The notes under the pieces were generated by a model. The model was not told the DNA's origin. It searched no databases and worked only from the letters and a program-made list of their open reading frames with translations. A stretch of DNA of 64,000 bases from Rhizobium sp. Root1220 (GTDB taxonomy: Bacteria > Pseudomonadota > Alphaproteobacteria > Rhizobiales > Rhizobiaceae): positions 125,114-189,113 of the forward strand of contig NZ_LMDG01000002.1 in assembly GCF_001426265.1 (NCBI RefSeq). Direction: 5' to 3'. The first letter of the stretch is position 1; each line of letters opens with the position of its first letter. Of the stretch, positions 16,524 to 25,324 are shown piece by piece. The position numbers and the translations under genes are program-made.

Positions 16524-16778
16524 TCAATTGGAATGCTGGGTTGGCGGCCGGCCGACAATTTGCCCGCCACCGGACGGGCCTGCCGGGGCCGGGTTTGTGC
16601 CGCTGCTTGTCCATGCGCCAAAGGCCAGTATGACGACCAGCAGCACGAAACCGATTGCCCCAATCAGCGCCCAGGCGGAAAGGCTCTTCGCTTCGCTGGA
16701 AAGAACCCGTTCCCGCGCCTTGTAAGCGGTCCGCTCATCGATTGCGCGATTGTCAGGGGCTTCCGGGTTTTCGGTCAT
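16524..16778 (-). CDS. Small single-pass membrane protein, unknown function
   Basis: The ATG at 16778 has an AGGAGATGAGG ribosome site immediately upstream, giving 84 residues. An acidic and basic N-terminal half (about 1-36) is followed by one strong membrane helix (ALIGAIGFVLLVVILAFGAW, about 40-59) and a Gly/Pro-rich tail. I recognise no family. The helix and good ribosome site support a real gene. It sits 52 bp downstream of another small gene on the same strand. Confidence 0.6.
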   Translation of the reverse strand: MTENPEAPDNRAIDERTAYKARERVLSSEAKSLSAWALIGAIGFVLLVVILAFGAWTSSGTNPAPAGPSGGGQIVGRPPTQHSN

Positions 16779-16830
16779 TGCCTCATCTCCTGTAGCAACA
16801 ACTCGGTCCCGGCCGATCGGGTTCCGTCGA

Positions 16831-17037
16831 TCAGATAAGCGGATCCACGCCATCCGCTTCGCTGCTGTTCAACTCACGGGCGATATCCTCTGCGTCTTGC
16901 CTATCGAGACCGACGAGGTCCCTTCCATCCGTTGCTGCTGGCAGCGACGTCAGGGTATCGATCACCGCCCAGCGGCCGCCTGGCTGCTGTCGCACTTCGT
17001 AGCGCGGAAGCTGCTCTTCAGAACAACAATCGTCCAT
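16831..17037 (-). CDS. Small hypothetical protein
   Basis: The product is 68 residues from the ATG at 17037, nine bases after AGGAGG. An ATG two codons earlier (17043) is only three bases from that site, so the later one is preferred. It is acidic and soluble; RYEVRQQPGGRWAVIDTLT followed by DAEDIARELNS suggests a small beta-hairpin and helix fold seen in other rhizobial small hypotheticals. Function unknown. It is downstream of nadE on the same strand, 69 bp away. Confidence 0.6.
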   Translation of the reverse strand: MDDCCSEEQLPRYEVRQQPGGRWAVIDTLTSLPAATDGRDLVGLDRQDAEDIARELNSSEADGVDPLI

Positions 17038-17112
17038 TCGCATGCACCTCCTGTGTGAACAGCGTCGGACTGCGACAAAGCGAGGTCCCGCATCGCGGAT
17101 GCCGCCTCATAC

Positions 17113-19164
17113 TCAGCTTTTGACATCCGGCACGTTCGCCTTCAGTTCCTTGATCCATACTCGTGCGTTGCCGTCCGACGGCGCACGCCAATCGCCACGC
17201 GGCGAGAGCGAGCCGCCCGACGTCACCTTGGGTCCATTCGGCGAAGCCGAGCGCTTGAACTGGCTGATGGTGAAGAACCGGAAGAGAAACACCTCCATCC
17301 AGACTTTGATGGTTGGAAGGTCGAAACTCCGGCGCTTGTCCGCCGGAAAATGCGGCGGCCAGACACCGGCGTCCACGTCATTCCACGCCATGTACGCAAG
17401 GAAGGCAACCTTCGACGGACGAAGACCAAAGCGGGTGGTATAGTAGAGCGCGAAGTCGTGGAGGTCGTAAGGCCCGATCTTGTCTTCGGTGCTCTGCATG
17501 ACGCCATTTTCATCAGCCGGAACCAGTTCCGGCGAAATCAGCGTATCGAGAATCCGCTCGAGCGTAGCTTTTGCTTCCGCATCGAAATCACCGGTCCGGA
17601 TGACCCAACGAATCAGGTGCTGGATCAAGGTCTTCGGCACGGACGCGTTGACATTGTAGTGGCTCATCTGGTCGCCAACCCCGTAGGTCGACCAGCCAAG
17701 ACCGATTTCCGAGAGATCGCCGGTACCCAGCACCAGTGCGTTTCTCTGATTGGCGGCACGGAACAGGAAGTCCGTGCGCAACCCAGCCTGCACATTCTCG
17801 AAAGTCGTGTCGTAGACCGGCTCTCCGTCGGCGAAAGGATGCTTCAAGTCCTTGAGCAGTTGCAGCGCCAGCGGCCTAATGTCCACTTCTTCCGCGGTGA
17901 TACCCAGGCCGCGCATCAGGGCCCAGGCATTCGACTTGGTGGCATCGCCGGTCGCAAAACCAGGCATCGTGAAGCCGAGAATGTCGGAGCGTGGCCAATC
18001 GAGCTGATCGAACGCCCGCGCCGCCACGAGCAGTGCATGCGTCGAATCAAGCCCACCCGAAATGCCGATGCAGAGCCGCCGGATTCCGGTGGAGCGCAGG
18101 CGCTTCATCAACCCCTGCACCTGGATATTGAAGGTCTCGTAGCAATCCTGATCCAGCCGGCTTTCATCTGCTGGCACGAAAGGAAAGCGTGCGACGTCGC
18201 GTTTCAGGCCGATGTCCCCTTCCGGCTTGCTGAAGGCAAAGGATACGCGGCGGAATTCATGATCGGCTGTGAGATTGAGCGTCGCGGCATCGTTGAACGT
18301 TCCGGTCCTCAGTCGCTCGAGTCGCAGTCGTTCGACGTCGATATCGGCAATGCACATCTGCGATGTTGTCGGAAACCGATCGGTTTCACCCATCAGGGTT
18401 CCGAGTTCGTAGATGCAGGCCTGACCGTCCCACGCAAGATCGGTCGTCGACTCGCCCGGCCCCGCCGCCGAATAGATGTAAGCCGACAGGCTGCGGGCGG
18501 ATTGCGCCGAGCACAGCAGCTTGCGGGTATCGGCCTTGCCGACAGTGATGTTGCTCGCCGATAGATTGGCGAGGATCAAGGCGCCTGCCAACGCGCCGAA
18601 ATCGCTCGGCGCCGCCGGTGCCCAGAGATCTTCACAGATCTCGATGTGGAAGATGAAGTCATCGATATCAGCCGCCTCGAAGATGAGATCGGTACCGAAC
18701 GGCACTATTTCGCCGGCAACTCGAATGTTGGCCCCGCGCACGCTGCGTCCAGATGCAAACCAGCGCTTTTCGTAGAACTCGCGATAGTTCGGCAGATGCA
18801 TTTTCGGAACCACGCCGAGAATGCGTCCGGCATGGATTGCAACCGCGCAATTGTACAGGCGCCCTTCGCTATGCAGCGGCGCGCCAACGAGGAGAACCGG
18901 TGTGAGGTTACGGCTCTCTCGCGCGATCGCCGCGATCGCGGTATCCACTGCTTTCAACAGCGCGTCCTGCCCGAGCAGGTCATCGATCGAATACCCGGAG
19001 ATGCCGAGTTCGGGAAATACCATCAGGCCGACGCCGTCGGCATGTCCCTGTCGTGCCAGCTCAAGCGTCGCTTGCGCGTTGAAATCAGGATCGCCGATCT
19101 CGCAATTCGGCGTGCAAGCCGCGACCCGCACAAACCCCTGATCATAAACCGAGTAAAAATCCAA
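17113..19164 (-). CDS. nadE: Glutamine-dependent NAD(+) synthetase
   Basis: The product is 683 residues, the length of two-domain NadE. The N-terminal nitrilase-type glutaminase has the full triad: Glu52 in FPELG, Lys121 in PKMHLPNY and Cys177 in EICEDLW, nearly the numbering of the Mycobacterium enzyme. The C-terminal ammonia-dependent synthetase has the ATP pyrophosphatase loop SGGLDS near residue 368 and GTGDLSEIGLGWSTYGVGD near 490. It amidates deamido-NAD with ATP and glutamine in the cytoplasm, the last step of NAD synthesis. No other NAD genes are adjacent. Confidence 0.95.
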   Translation of the reverse strand: MDFYSVYDQGFVRVAACTPNCEIGDPDFNAQATLELARQGHADGVGLMVFPELGISGYSIDDLLGQDALLKAVDTAIAAIARESRNLTPVLLVGAPLHSEGRLYNCAVAIHAGRILGVVPKMHLPNYREFYEKRWFASGRSVRGANIRVAGEIVPFGTDLIFEAADIDDFIFHIEICEDLWAPAAPSDFGALAGALILANLSASNITVGKADTRKLLCSAQSARSLSAYIYSAAGPGESTTDLAWDGQACIYELGTLMGETDRFPTTSQMCIADIDVERLRLERLRTGTFNDAATLNLTADHEFRRVSFAFSKPEGDIGLKRDVARFPFVPADESRLDQDCYETFNIQVQGLMKRLRSTGIRRLCIGISGGLDSTHALLVAARAFDQLDWPRSDILGFTMPGFATGDATKSNAWALMRGLGITAEEVDIRPLALQLLKDLKHPFADGEPVYDTTFENVQAGLRTDFLFRAANQRNALVLGTGDLSEIGLGWSTYGVGDQMSHYNVNASVPKTLIQHLIRWVIRTGDFDAEAKATLERILDTLISPELVPADENGVMQSTEDKIGPYDLHDFALYYTTRFGLRPSKVAFLAYMAWNDVDAGVWPPHFPADKRRSFDLPTIKVWMEVFLFRFFTISQFKRSASPNGPKVTSGGSLSPRGDWRAPSDGNARVWIKELKANVPDVKS

Positions 19165-19425
19165 GAATGCCTCCAGCAGCCCGTGCTTTCAGCAGTGATC
19201 AATACATCCAAATCTCTCTTCGCAAAACCTGAACTCGCAACATGGCCGTTCTTATTCAACGACGCTCATGCAAGCTGGACTCAGCATCCAGAAAAGACAG
19301 GATTTACTGCTAGTTGAAACCGGGAATCTGCCCAAAAAGAAATTACCAAACTGTCATAAAACTATGGGCCAGGACGCCTATATCGCTCCCGCACCTCTTC
19401 GAATCCCCTCTTTCAGAGCGATGAA

Positions 19426-20526
19426 ATGCCGAACGTTGTCCGCGCCCGTCTGGGACTGCTCCGGGAAACCTTTCCCGGCGAGCGTCGCGTTGCGTTGACG
19501 CCGGGTGACGTGCGCGCGCTGTCCGAGCGGATGTCGATTCGGTTCCAGCGCGGCTGCGGTGCCGGGGCGGGCCACACCGACGATGCTTACGTCGCAGCCG
19601 GCGCGCTGCCTGCGGTATTCGAGGAATTAGTGTCGCTCTCGAAGATCATCGTCGGCGTCCGCCGGCCGGAGGAGACCGGGACTTTCGAGTCAAATTCTGT
19701 TCTTGCCTATCTCGGGTCCGGCGCGGGATCACCAGCAAACAGCTCCCGTGGGGGGCCACTGCATCTGGATCTTGCTCGGATTTCGGGTATGCGCGATGCA
19801 GGTCGTATGGATGTTTCCTCCAGGCAGGCGGCAATTACCGGCCACGTTGCTGTCCTCGAGGCTACGCGCGAACTCGGTCTTGCGCACGCGATGCTGACCG
19901 TTGACGGCAACTTTGTGCGCCCGATTGCCATGGTGGCAATCGGCACGGACCCGGCGGCGCTACAGGCAATCGCGACGGCGAAGCGTCTCGGCGCCAAAAC
20001 CCACGGCTTCGGTTTCGAACAGTCGGCACAACAGAAAATCGAACGCCTGGGTGCAAGGTTTCTTGGAGCCGACCTGGCATACTCGAGCACTGATATTTTC
20101 GTCGCGCAATCGACGACCGAACTCGCGATTTTGCGCCGCCAACTGGCCACTTGCCTCTCGAATATGCAGTTGATTGTCACGAGCGTAGCGCCCACCGGCG
20201 AACCCGCTCCCATTCTCCTCGACGACGAGATGCTTTCCGCTCTTCACGCGGGAACAATCATTGTCGATCTGGCTGCCGAGAACGGTGGCAATTGCGCTTC
20301 GACTCACGCCGGACAGACGGTCGACGTTTCCAACGTCCGCATCGTCGGCTCCACCACTCTTGCCAGTCGAGCGGCCTCCGAGGCGAGCTGCCTCTTCAGC
20401 GAAGGCCTGCGAAACCTGATCGAGCATTTGCTCGACATCAATGGCCACCTGCGGTTCGATCGACTCGATCCGCTTATCCGCGCCATGATCGGCGACCAGC
20501 CCATTGAGAGGTCGATTGCGTCGTGA
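19426..20526 (+). CDS. Orphan alanine dehydrogenase / transhydrogenase-alpha-like protein, probably divergent
   Basis: The product is 366 residues of the AlaDH/PntA family. The N-terminal domain is clear (LGLLRETFPGERRVALTP; IIVGVRRPEETGTF), and the C-terminal lobe has IIVDLAAENGGNC and a STTLASRAASEAS segment as in PntA. The dinucleotide-binding turn, normally GAGVAG-like, reads AIGTDPAALQAI (about 170-181), so the glycine-rich loop is lost. The membrane part of PntA is absent and no pntB is nearby. It may have lost NAD binding, may bind something else, or may be decaying. ATG at 19426 follows only a weak AGAG site. Confidence 0.7.
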   Translation: MPNVVRARLGLLRETFPGERRVALTPGDVRALSERMSIRFQRGCGAGAGHTDDAYVAAGALPAVFEELVSLSKIIVGVRRPEETGTFESNSVLAYLGSGAGSPANSSRGGPLHLDLARISGMRDAGRMDVSSRQAAITGHVAVLEATRELGLAHAMLTVDGNFVRPIAMVAIGTDPAALQAIATAKRLGAKTHGFGFEQSAQQKIERLGARFLGADLAYSSTDIFVAQSTTELAILRRQLATCLSNMQLIVTSVAPTGEPAPILLDDEMLSALHAGTIIVDLAAENGGNCASTHAGQTVDVSNVRIVGSTTLASRAASEASCLFSEGLRNLIEHLLDINGHLRFDRLDPLIRAMIGDQPIERSIAS

Positions 20527-20890
20527 CTGGGGCGTAAACCGAAGCAGAAATCGAACACCTTCGACCGAGAGAATGCTGCATTACAGCAATGTTGCGGCAG
20601 GAAATAGGTTTTAAATAATACATTAGGAACAACGGCTTGAAACGCCGCCTCCAAGCCGTAGCATCATGACCATCCCCACCGTTGCCTTTATGCAACACGC
20701 CTATTTCGCATTGCAGCAAAAGCAGAATTTGACGGTATCTATTATTGATACATTTGTCCAAAAATGTAATTTGACGCGGCGGGAGACGTTCGTTTTTCCC
20801 GAGGGCTTGTACGAAAAAATTTTGGGGTAGGTAGGGCCGATCATTCGGCAATGGTGACCTGTGCCCAATCCACAAAGATTGGACTTCGTT
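20527..20890. promoter_or_regulatory. Leader and promoter region of the porin gene
   Basis: There are 364 bp before the porin ATG without a plausible gene. It is AT-rich in the middle (20560-20830), with several TGCATT/AATGC-type segments and a short dyad GTATC...GATAC around 20738-20754. A long untranslated leader is common for rhizobial porin genes; the promoter itself cannot be fixed from sequence alone. Confidence 0.45.
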
Positions 20891-21919
20891 ATGAACATTA
20901 AAATGATCCTTATCAGCTCGGCGGCGGCACTCGCCGCATTCTCGGGCGCTCAGGCTGCCGACGCCATCGTCGCTGCTGAACCGGAAGCCGTCGAATACGT
21001 CCGCGTTTGCGACGCTTACGGCACTGGCTACTTCTACATCCCGGGCACGGAAACCTGCCTGAAGATCAACGGCTATATCCGCTTCCAGGTCAACGCGAAG
21101 CCGAACGCCAGCGGCACCTCTGACTGGGATGCCGTCACGCGCGGTCAGCTCCAGTTCACTGCCAAGAGCGATACAGAATACGGCCCCCTCACTGGCGTTA
21201 TTGTTTTGCAGGCGAATGCCGACAACAATACCAATCAGGAAACGCATCTCGACTCGGCGTACCTTGATGTCGCTGGCTTCCGCGCTGGTCTGTTCTACAG
21301 CTGGTGGGACGATGGTCTCTCGGGTGAAACCGACGATATCGGCAGCCCGGTCACGCTGCACAACTCGATCCGCTATCAGTATCAAAGCGGCGACTTCTAC
21401 GCTGGTATCTCTGTTGACGAGCTGGAAGACAGCCCGTTCTACAACGGCGAAGTGCCGAACAACGAAGGTATTGCTGTCGGCATCGGTGGCAAGGCTGGTG
21501 CCTTCTCGTACCAGGTCACGGCTGGCTATGACTTCGACAACGAAGCCGTTGCTGTCCGCGCCATGGGCACGGTTGCAATTGGTCCTGGCACAGTCGGCCT
21601 CGCAGCCGTCTATGCTGATGCACCTGGCGCATACTACAACGCTGCACAGTGGGCTATCGCTGCCGAGTACGCTATCCAGGCTACCGACAAGCTGAAGATC
21701 ACCCCCGGTGCTCAGTGGTATGGTGACTACGGTGTTAATGCTACTCCGGCTGGTGGCGGCGACGCTGACTTCAACAGCGGCGATGCATGGCGCGTTGGTC
21801 TGACGGTCGATTACCAGATCGCCGAGAACTTCTACGCCAAGGCTAGCGTCCAGTACACTAATCCGGACGATTTCAGCGACGTCACGACCGGCTACTTCCG
21901 CCTGCAGCGTGCGTTCTAA
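20891..21919 (+). CDS. Alphaproteobacterial outer-membrane porin (Porin_2 family)
   Basis: The product is 342 residues from ATG 20891. A signal peptide (about 1-22, ending SGAQA-A) precedes the mature start. The family hallmark follows: VRVCDAYGTGYFYIPGTETC, a cysteine pair, then LKINGYIRF as the first beta strand, and the chain ends in aromatic residues GYFRLQRAF as porins do. It resembles RopA/Omp2b-type general diffusion porins of rhizobia and Brucella. Codon use is strongly biased to common codons, as expected for a highly expressed gene. Confidence 0.93.
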   Translation: MNIKMILISSAAALAAFSGAQAADAIVAAEPEAVEYVRVCDAYGTGYFYIPGTETCLKINGYIRFQVNAKPNASGTSDWDAVTRGQLQFTAKSDTEYGPLTGVIVLQANADNNTNQETHLDSAYLDVAGFRAGLFYSWWDDGLSGETDDIGSPVTLHNSIRYQYQSGDFYAGISVDELEDSPFYNGEVPNNEGIAVGIGGKAGAFSYQVTAGYDFDNEAVAVRAMGTVAIGPGTVGLAAVYADAPGAYYNAAQWAIAAEYAIQATDKLKITPGAQWYGDYGVNATPAGGGDADFNSGDAWRVGLTVDYQIAENFYAKASVQYTNPDDFSDVTTGYFRLQRAF

Positions 21920-21935
21920 TATCCTAAGTCAAACG

Positions 21936-21965
21936 TTGCGCTGGCCTGGAAATGGTCCAGCGCAA
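21936..21965 (+). terminator. Stem-loop after the porin gene
   Basis: TTGCGCTGG and CCAGCGCAA are perfect 9-bp arms around a 12-base loop, beginning 17 bases after the porin stop. No T run follows, so it may act as an mRNA-stabilising or weak terminator hairpin. Confidence 0.5.
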
Positions 21966-22046
21966 ACTGCGCCAACTGTCTTCTGATCAGATTGACCTCC
22001 GATCAGCTTAGGAAGGGTTGCCTGGTTCCCTGCCGGGCGACCCTTT

Positions 22047-22496
22047 TCAAATAGGGCTGACTGATTTCCGCGCCTCCAGCCGCCGAAGCTCGGCAATACT
22101 GTCGCCGACGGTGACTGACCCAAGCATATCCACCACGGCCTGCTCCGCCCGATCGCAAAGATATTCAGAGAGATCGCCGATATTCTCACCGACAAGACCT
22201 TCGTGTGGAATATCGTGCCGCGTCGCCCAGATCTTCTTCTCGCCGGTCACGGCCGCATAGATCTCGCTGAGCAAAATCTCGTTGCGCGAACGCCCGAGAC
22301 GGATGCCGCCCTTGCCGCCCACGGAAGAGATCAGAATGCCGCTATCGTTCAGCGGCAGGAGCAACTTGCGCACAAAGCTTGCGCTCGTATCCAGCCCGCG
22401 CGCAAGTGACTGGCTGGTTGTTCGAATTTCGGCCTCTTGATTGACCGCGACGCTTATCACGATCTGCAGAGCTGTCGAAAACCGTGTATCGATCAT
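22047..22496 (-). CDS. Rrf2 family transcriptional regulator without cysteines
   Basis: The product is 149 residues. An N-terminal winged helix (RFSTALQIVISVAV; TSQSLARGLDTSASFVRKLL) is followed by the GGKGGIRLGRS wing. It has no cysteine at all, so it cannot bind an iron-sulfur cluster like IscR or NsrR and belongs with the YwnA-like branch. It is convergent with the porin gene. Target and signal unknown. Confidence 0.82.
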   Translation of the reverse strand: MIDTRFSTALQIVISVAVNQEAEIRTTSQSLARGLDTSASFVRKLLLPLNDSGILISSVGGKGGIRLGRSRNEILLSEIYAAVTGEKKIWATRHDIPHEGLVGENIGDLSEYLCDRAEQAVVDMLGSVTVGDSIAELRRLEARKSVSPI

Positions 22497-22640
22497 GCCG
22501 AACCTGGAGCCCTATATCTGAAGCCAGTCCATCGGCACCCCGCGCCTCCGGACTTGAAGTCTGTATGACAGATATTTCCCGCGGGAATCGCTTGTCAAGA
22601 ATTAGGAAGGCGATCACGCCGACTTGAACAGCGCCCTGCC

Positions 22641-23138
22641 TTACTCCTTGCGCTTCGCCGGTCGAGCACGGCTTTGGGCAGCCGCAAACGAGATCTCGCC
22701 CTTGATCTCCCGCATCGCCATCGAGGTTATGGTGCGCTTGACACCTGGCAGGCGGCTAAGGTCTTCGCGCAGCATCCTGTCGAGAGCGGCCATGTCGACC
22801 GTCACGATATGTAGCAGGTAGTCCGCCTCGCCGGTGGTCGCGTGACAACGCCAGATAAATGGATGCTCGCGCACGGCCGCCTCGAATTCCGCCGATACCT
22901 CGAAATCGATCGAGACCTGAATAAATGCTTCGATGCCGAAGCCGAGTTTTGCAGGATCGAGACGCGCGGCGTAGCCGCGGATGATGCCAGCCTCTTCAAG
23001 CGCCTTCACGCGCTTCCAGCACGGCGTCTTGCTGACACCCACCTCGTCGGCCAGCGCCGCGAACGAGATACGCGCGTCAGCTTCTAACGCGCCGATGATC
23101 TTTCTATCGATATTATCGAGCACCAGATGTTCCATCAT
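22641..23138 (-). CDS. Lrp/AsnC family transcriptional regulator
   Basis: The product is 165 residues from the ATG at 23138 (GGGTGG just upstream). The N-terminal helix-turn-helix is LDNIDRKIIGALEADARIS and VGVSKTPCWKRVKALEEAGI; the C-terminal RAM effector domain contains GEADYLLHIVTVDMAALDRML. Such proteins sense amino acids as oligomers. It is divergent from the tryptophan-dioxygenase-like gene, 135 bp away, so it probably controls that gene and may respond to tryptophan or a related compound. Confidence 0.88.
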   Translation of the reverse strand: MMEHLVLDNIDRKIIGALEADARISFAALADEVGVSKTPCWKRVKALEEAGIIRGYAARLDPAKLGFGIEAFIQVSIDFEVSAEFEAAVREHPFIWRCHATTGEADYLLHIVTVDMAALDRMLREDLSRLPGVKRTITSMAMREIKGEISFAAAQSRARPAKRKE

Positions 23139-23273
23139 TGTCCACCCAATCATCCAATCGTGCTACGAATGCATCATTTCAAACAACAGAAAGAAACAAT
23201 GTTCAAGTGGAAAGCGCTAATGTGAAATTTGAGACGAACAGTATCCGGAACGCAGTCCGCAGGGAGCGCATTG

Positions 23274-24026
23274 ATGATCAAACAAGACTACTATGCCCGC
23301 ATCGAGGCGCCGGAAATGCGCGACTACGGCGTCTATCTGCAATGCGACAAGCTACTAGCCTGTCAGAGGCCGCTCGCCGATATGGCCAATGCCGACGAGT
23401 TGCAGTTCCAGATCGTCCATCAGGTCGAAGAGCTATGGATGAAGCTCATTACCTATACGCTGGTCGACGTCATCGACTATATCGAGAAGCAGAACACTCA
23501 CCGCATCGTTACGCTGATGGGTCGCGTCCACAGGCTGATGCGAATGATGACCGCGCAACTCGATCTGCTCGAAACGATGTCGCCCAAGGAGTATCAGGAA
23601 ATCCGCCTCCAGCTCGGCAACGGCAGCGGCCAGGAATCACCTGGATTCAAGCTGTTGCTTCGCATTCCGCCCGACCTCTGGCGAGCCTTCAAGGCTTCAT
23701 ATCTCGACGGCCGTCAACTGACGGTGGAAGACGTCTACGATGCTGGGTACGATCATGGCGACAGTTATGTGGTCGCCGAAGCGCTGATTGAATTCGACGA
23801 ACTGTTCCAGAAGTTCCGTGCCAATCACCTCTACCTCATTCACCGCTCTATCGGCCTTGGCTCGAAGTCCCTCAAGGGCCGGCCCGTCGAAATGCTCGAG
23901 GGTGGCGCCCGACACCGCTTCTTCCCCGAGCTTTGGGATATTCGCTGTACAATGACTGACCGGTGGGGTGGCCAGTACGGCGTCGTCCGCGATTCCATAA
24001 GCCATCCCGAGGCGGCGGCGGAATAG
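23274..24026 (+). CDS. Tryptophan 2,3-dioxygenase-like protein
   Basis: The product is 250 residues; ATG 23274 follows AGGGAG by eight bases. It is related to heme-dependent tryptophan 2,3-dioxygenases: YGVYLQCDKLLACQRPL at the start, QIVHQVEELWMKL with His49 at the distal acid/base position, GSGQESPGF in the middle, FRANHLYLIHRSIG with His185 as likely heme ligand, and HRFFPELWDIR at the end. The usual TGGSxG loop is replaced by SKSLKGRPVEML, so it is a divergent subfamily and substrate may differ. No kynureninase or formamidase gene is nearby. It is convergent with the FAD oxidoreductase gene (five-base gap). Confidence 0.82.
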   Translation: MIKQDYYARIEAPEMRDYGVYLQCDKLLACQRPLADMANADELQFQIVHQVEELWMKLITYTLVDVIDYIEKQNTHRIVTLMGRVHRLMRMMTAQLDLLETMSPKEYQEIRLQLGNGSGQESPGFKLLLRIPPDLWRAFKASYLDGRQLTVEDVYDAGYDHGDSYVVAEALIEFDELFQKFRANHLYLIHRSIGLGSKSLKGRPVEMLEGGARHRFFPELWDIRCTMTDRWGGQYGVVRDSISHPEAAAE

Positions 24027-24031
24027 AAGTC

Positions 24032-25324
24032 TCAGGCTGCGGTATCCAACCTGTCACGCAACATGCTCCACGGCAGGAGCATGTTGGGTGCATGTCGCAT
24101 CAGGCCATGGAACGGTATCGGCGCGGGCGGTGCGCAGGGGATTGCCAGATCGCGCGCTTCGGTTCCTCCCGCCCAGTCGGCCAACGCTCGTCCCATCGCC
24201 GTGGTCATGGCAATGCCGCGTCCGTTGCAGGCGAAACCGGCGATCAGCCCCGGCCCCATATCCACGAGATGCGGGAGAAAATCGGGCTGGACCGCAGCCA
24301 CTCCCGACCATGAAAAGTCCAGTGGCGGCAGATCCGGGAGATCCAGATGCCGGGCAAGGCGGCGATGGATGACCTCCGGAACGCGGTCGTCAGCCCCCGG
24401 CCCCAGCACGTGCATGCCGCCGCTGATCAACCGGTTCGCAGCATCGAAGCGGAAAGTGAAGAGGTTGCGCCTGGTATCGGAAACGCATTGACCGCTCGAC
24501 AGCAGACGTTTGCGGACATCGCGCGGCAACGGATTCGTGGCGATCTGGAATACCTTCAACGGGAAATAGGTTCGTCGCAGCGTCGGCAGCAGCGGTCCGC
24601 CGTAGGCGTTGGTCGCGACGACCACCTTTCCCGCTCGAACGACACCCGACCTGGTTCCGAGGACCCAGCCGTCGCCGGACCGATCGATCGCAGTTACCCG
24701 CGTTCCCTCGAAAATAAGCGCTCCGGCGCGCGCGGAGGCATCCGCCAGACCGCGTGCGTACTCCACCGGATTGAGAACGCCGCCCGATCGGTCAACCCAA
24801 CCGCCGAAATAGTCCCGCGCGCCCGTGAGCTCGGCAACGGCGGCCTTCGACAGCACCTCTACCGGCCTTCCGCGCTCAGCCCACTGGCCAGCCCGGGACT
24901 TCACTTTCTCAAACGCATCAGGCGAATGCGCTGGTTGTATCCAGCCGCTTTGCAGCGCATCGCAAACGATCCCATGTCGCTCGATCAGGTTGAACACGAG
25001 GTCTGCGCTGCCCGCAGCAAAGTGGATCAGTCGCTCGCCGCGCTCCTCTCCCAGAGAAGCGAGAACATTGACAGGGTCCATTTTGGCGAAGTTCGGCACG
25101 ACGAAGCCCGCGTTTCGGCCCGTCGCGCCCCAGGCGACGATCTCCGCCTCGAGAACGGCAACTGAGATCCCCTTTTCGGCCGCGTGCAATGCGGTCGATA
25201 GTCCCGAAAACCCACCCCCAATGATCGCCAGGTCAACGTGGAGATTCTTGTCCAAGGCCGGTCGTTGTCTACGGTTGCGGCCGACGGCGTGCCAGAGGGA
25301 AAGCCCCTGCTCCGGCGTCGTCAT
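24032..25324 (-). CDS. FAD-dependent amino-acid/amine oxidase (DAO family, PuuB-like)
   Basis: The product is 430 residues. FAD binding is by the N-terminal DLAIIGGGFSGLSTALH Rossmann motif (about 30-46) followed by GATGRNAGFVVPNF, characteristic of gamma-glutamylputrescine-oxidase-like members. The C-terminal half has the family motif GLIAGFACNGRGIAMTTAMG. It probably oxidises a secondary amine or amino acid. Its start overlaps the livM-like stop by four bases, so it is the last gene of the ABC transporter operon and most likely acts on the imported compound. Confidence 0.85.
   Translation of the reverse strand: MTTPEQGLSLWHAVGRNRRQRPALDKNLHVDLAIIGGGFSGLSTALHAAEKGISVAVLEAEIVAWGATGRNAGFVVPNFAKMDPVNVLASLGEERGERLIHFAAGSADLVFNLIERHGIVCDALQSGWIQPAHSPDAFEKVKSRAGQWAERGRPVEVLSKAAVAELTGARDYFGGWVDRSGGVLNPVEYARGLADASARAGALIFEGTRVTAIDRSGDGWVLGTRSGVVRAGKVVVATNAYGGPLLPTLRRTYFPLKVFQIATNPLPRDVRKRLLSSGQCVSDTRRNLFTFRFDAANRLISGGMHVLGPGADDRVPEVIHRRLARHLDLPDLPPLDFSWSGVAAVQPDFLPHLVDMGPGLIAGFACNGRGIAMTTAMGRALADWAGGTEARDLAIPCAPPAPIPFHGLMRHAPNMLLPWSMLRDRLDTAA

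Noticed and set aside
17350..18564. 404-codon open frame antisense to nadE
   Set aside because: Shadow of nadE, whose glutaminase triad and SGGLDS motif fix the true strand and frame.
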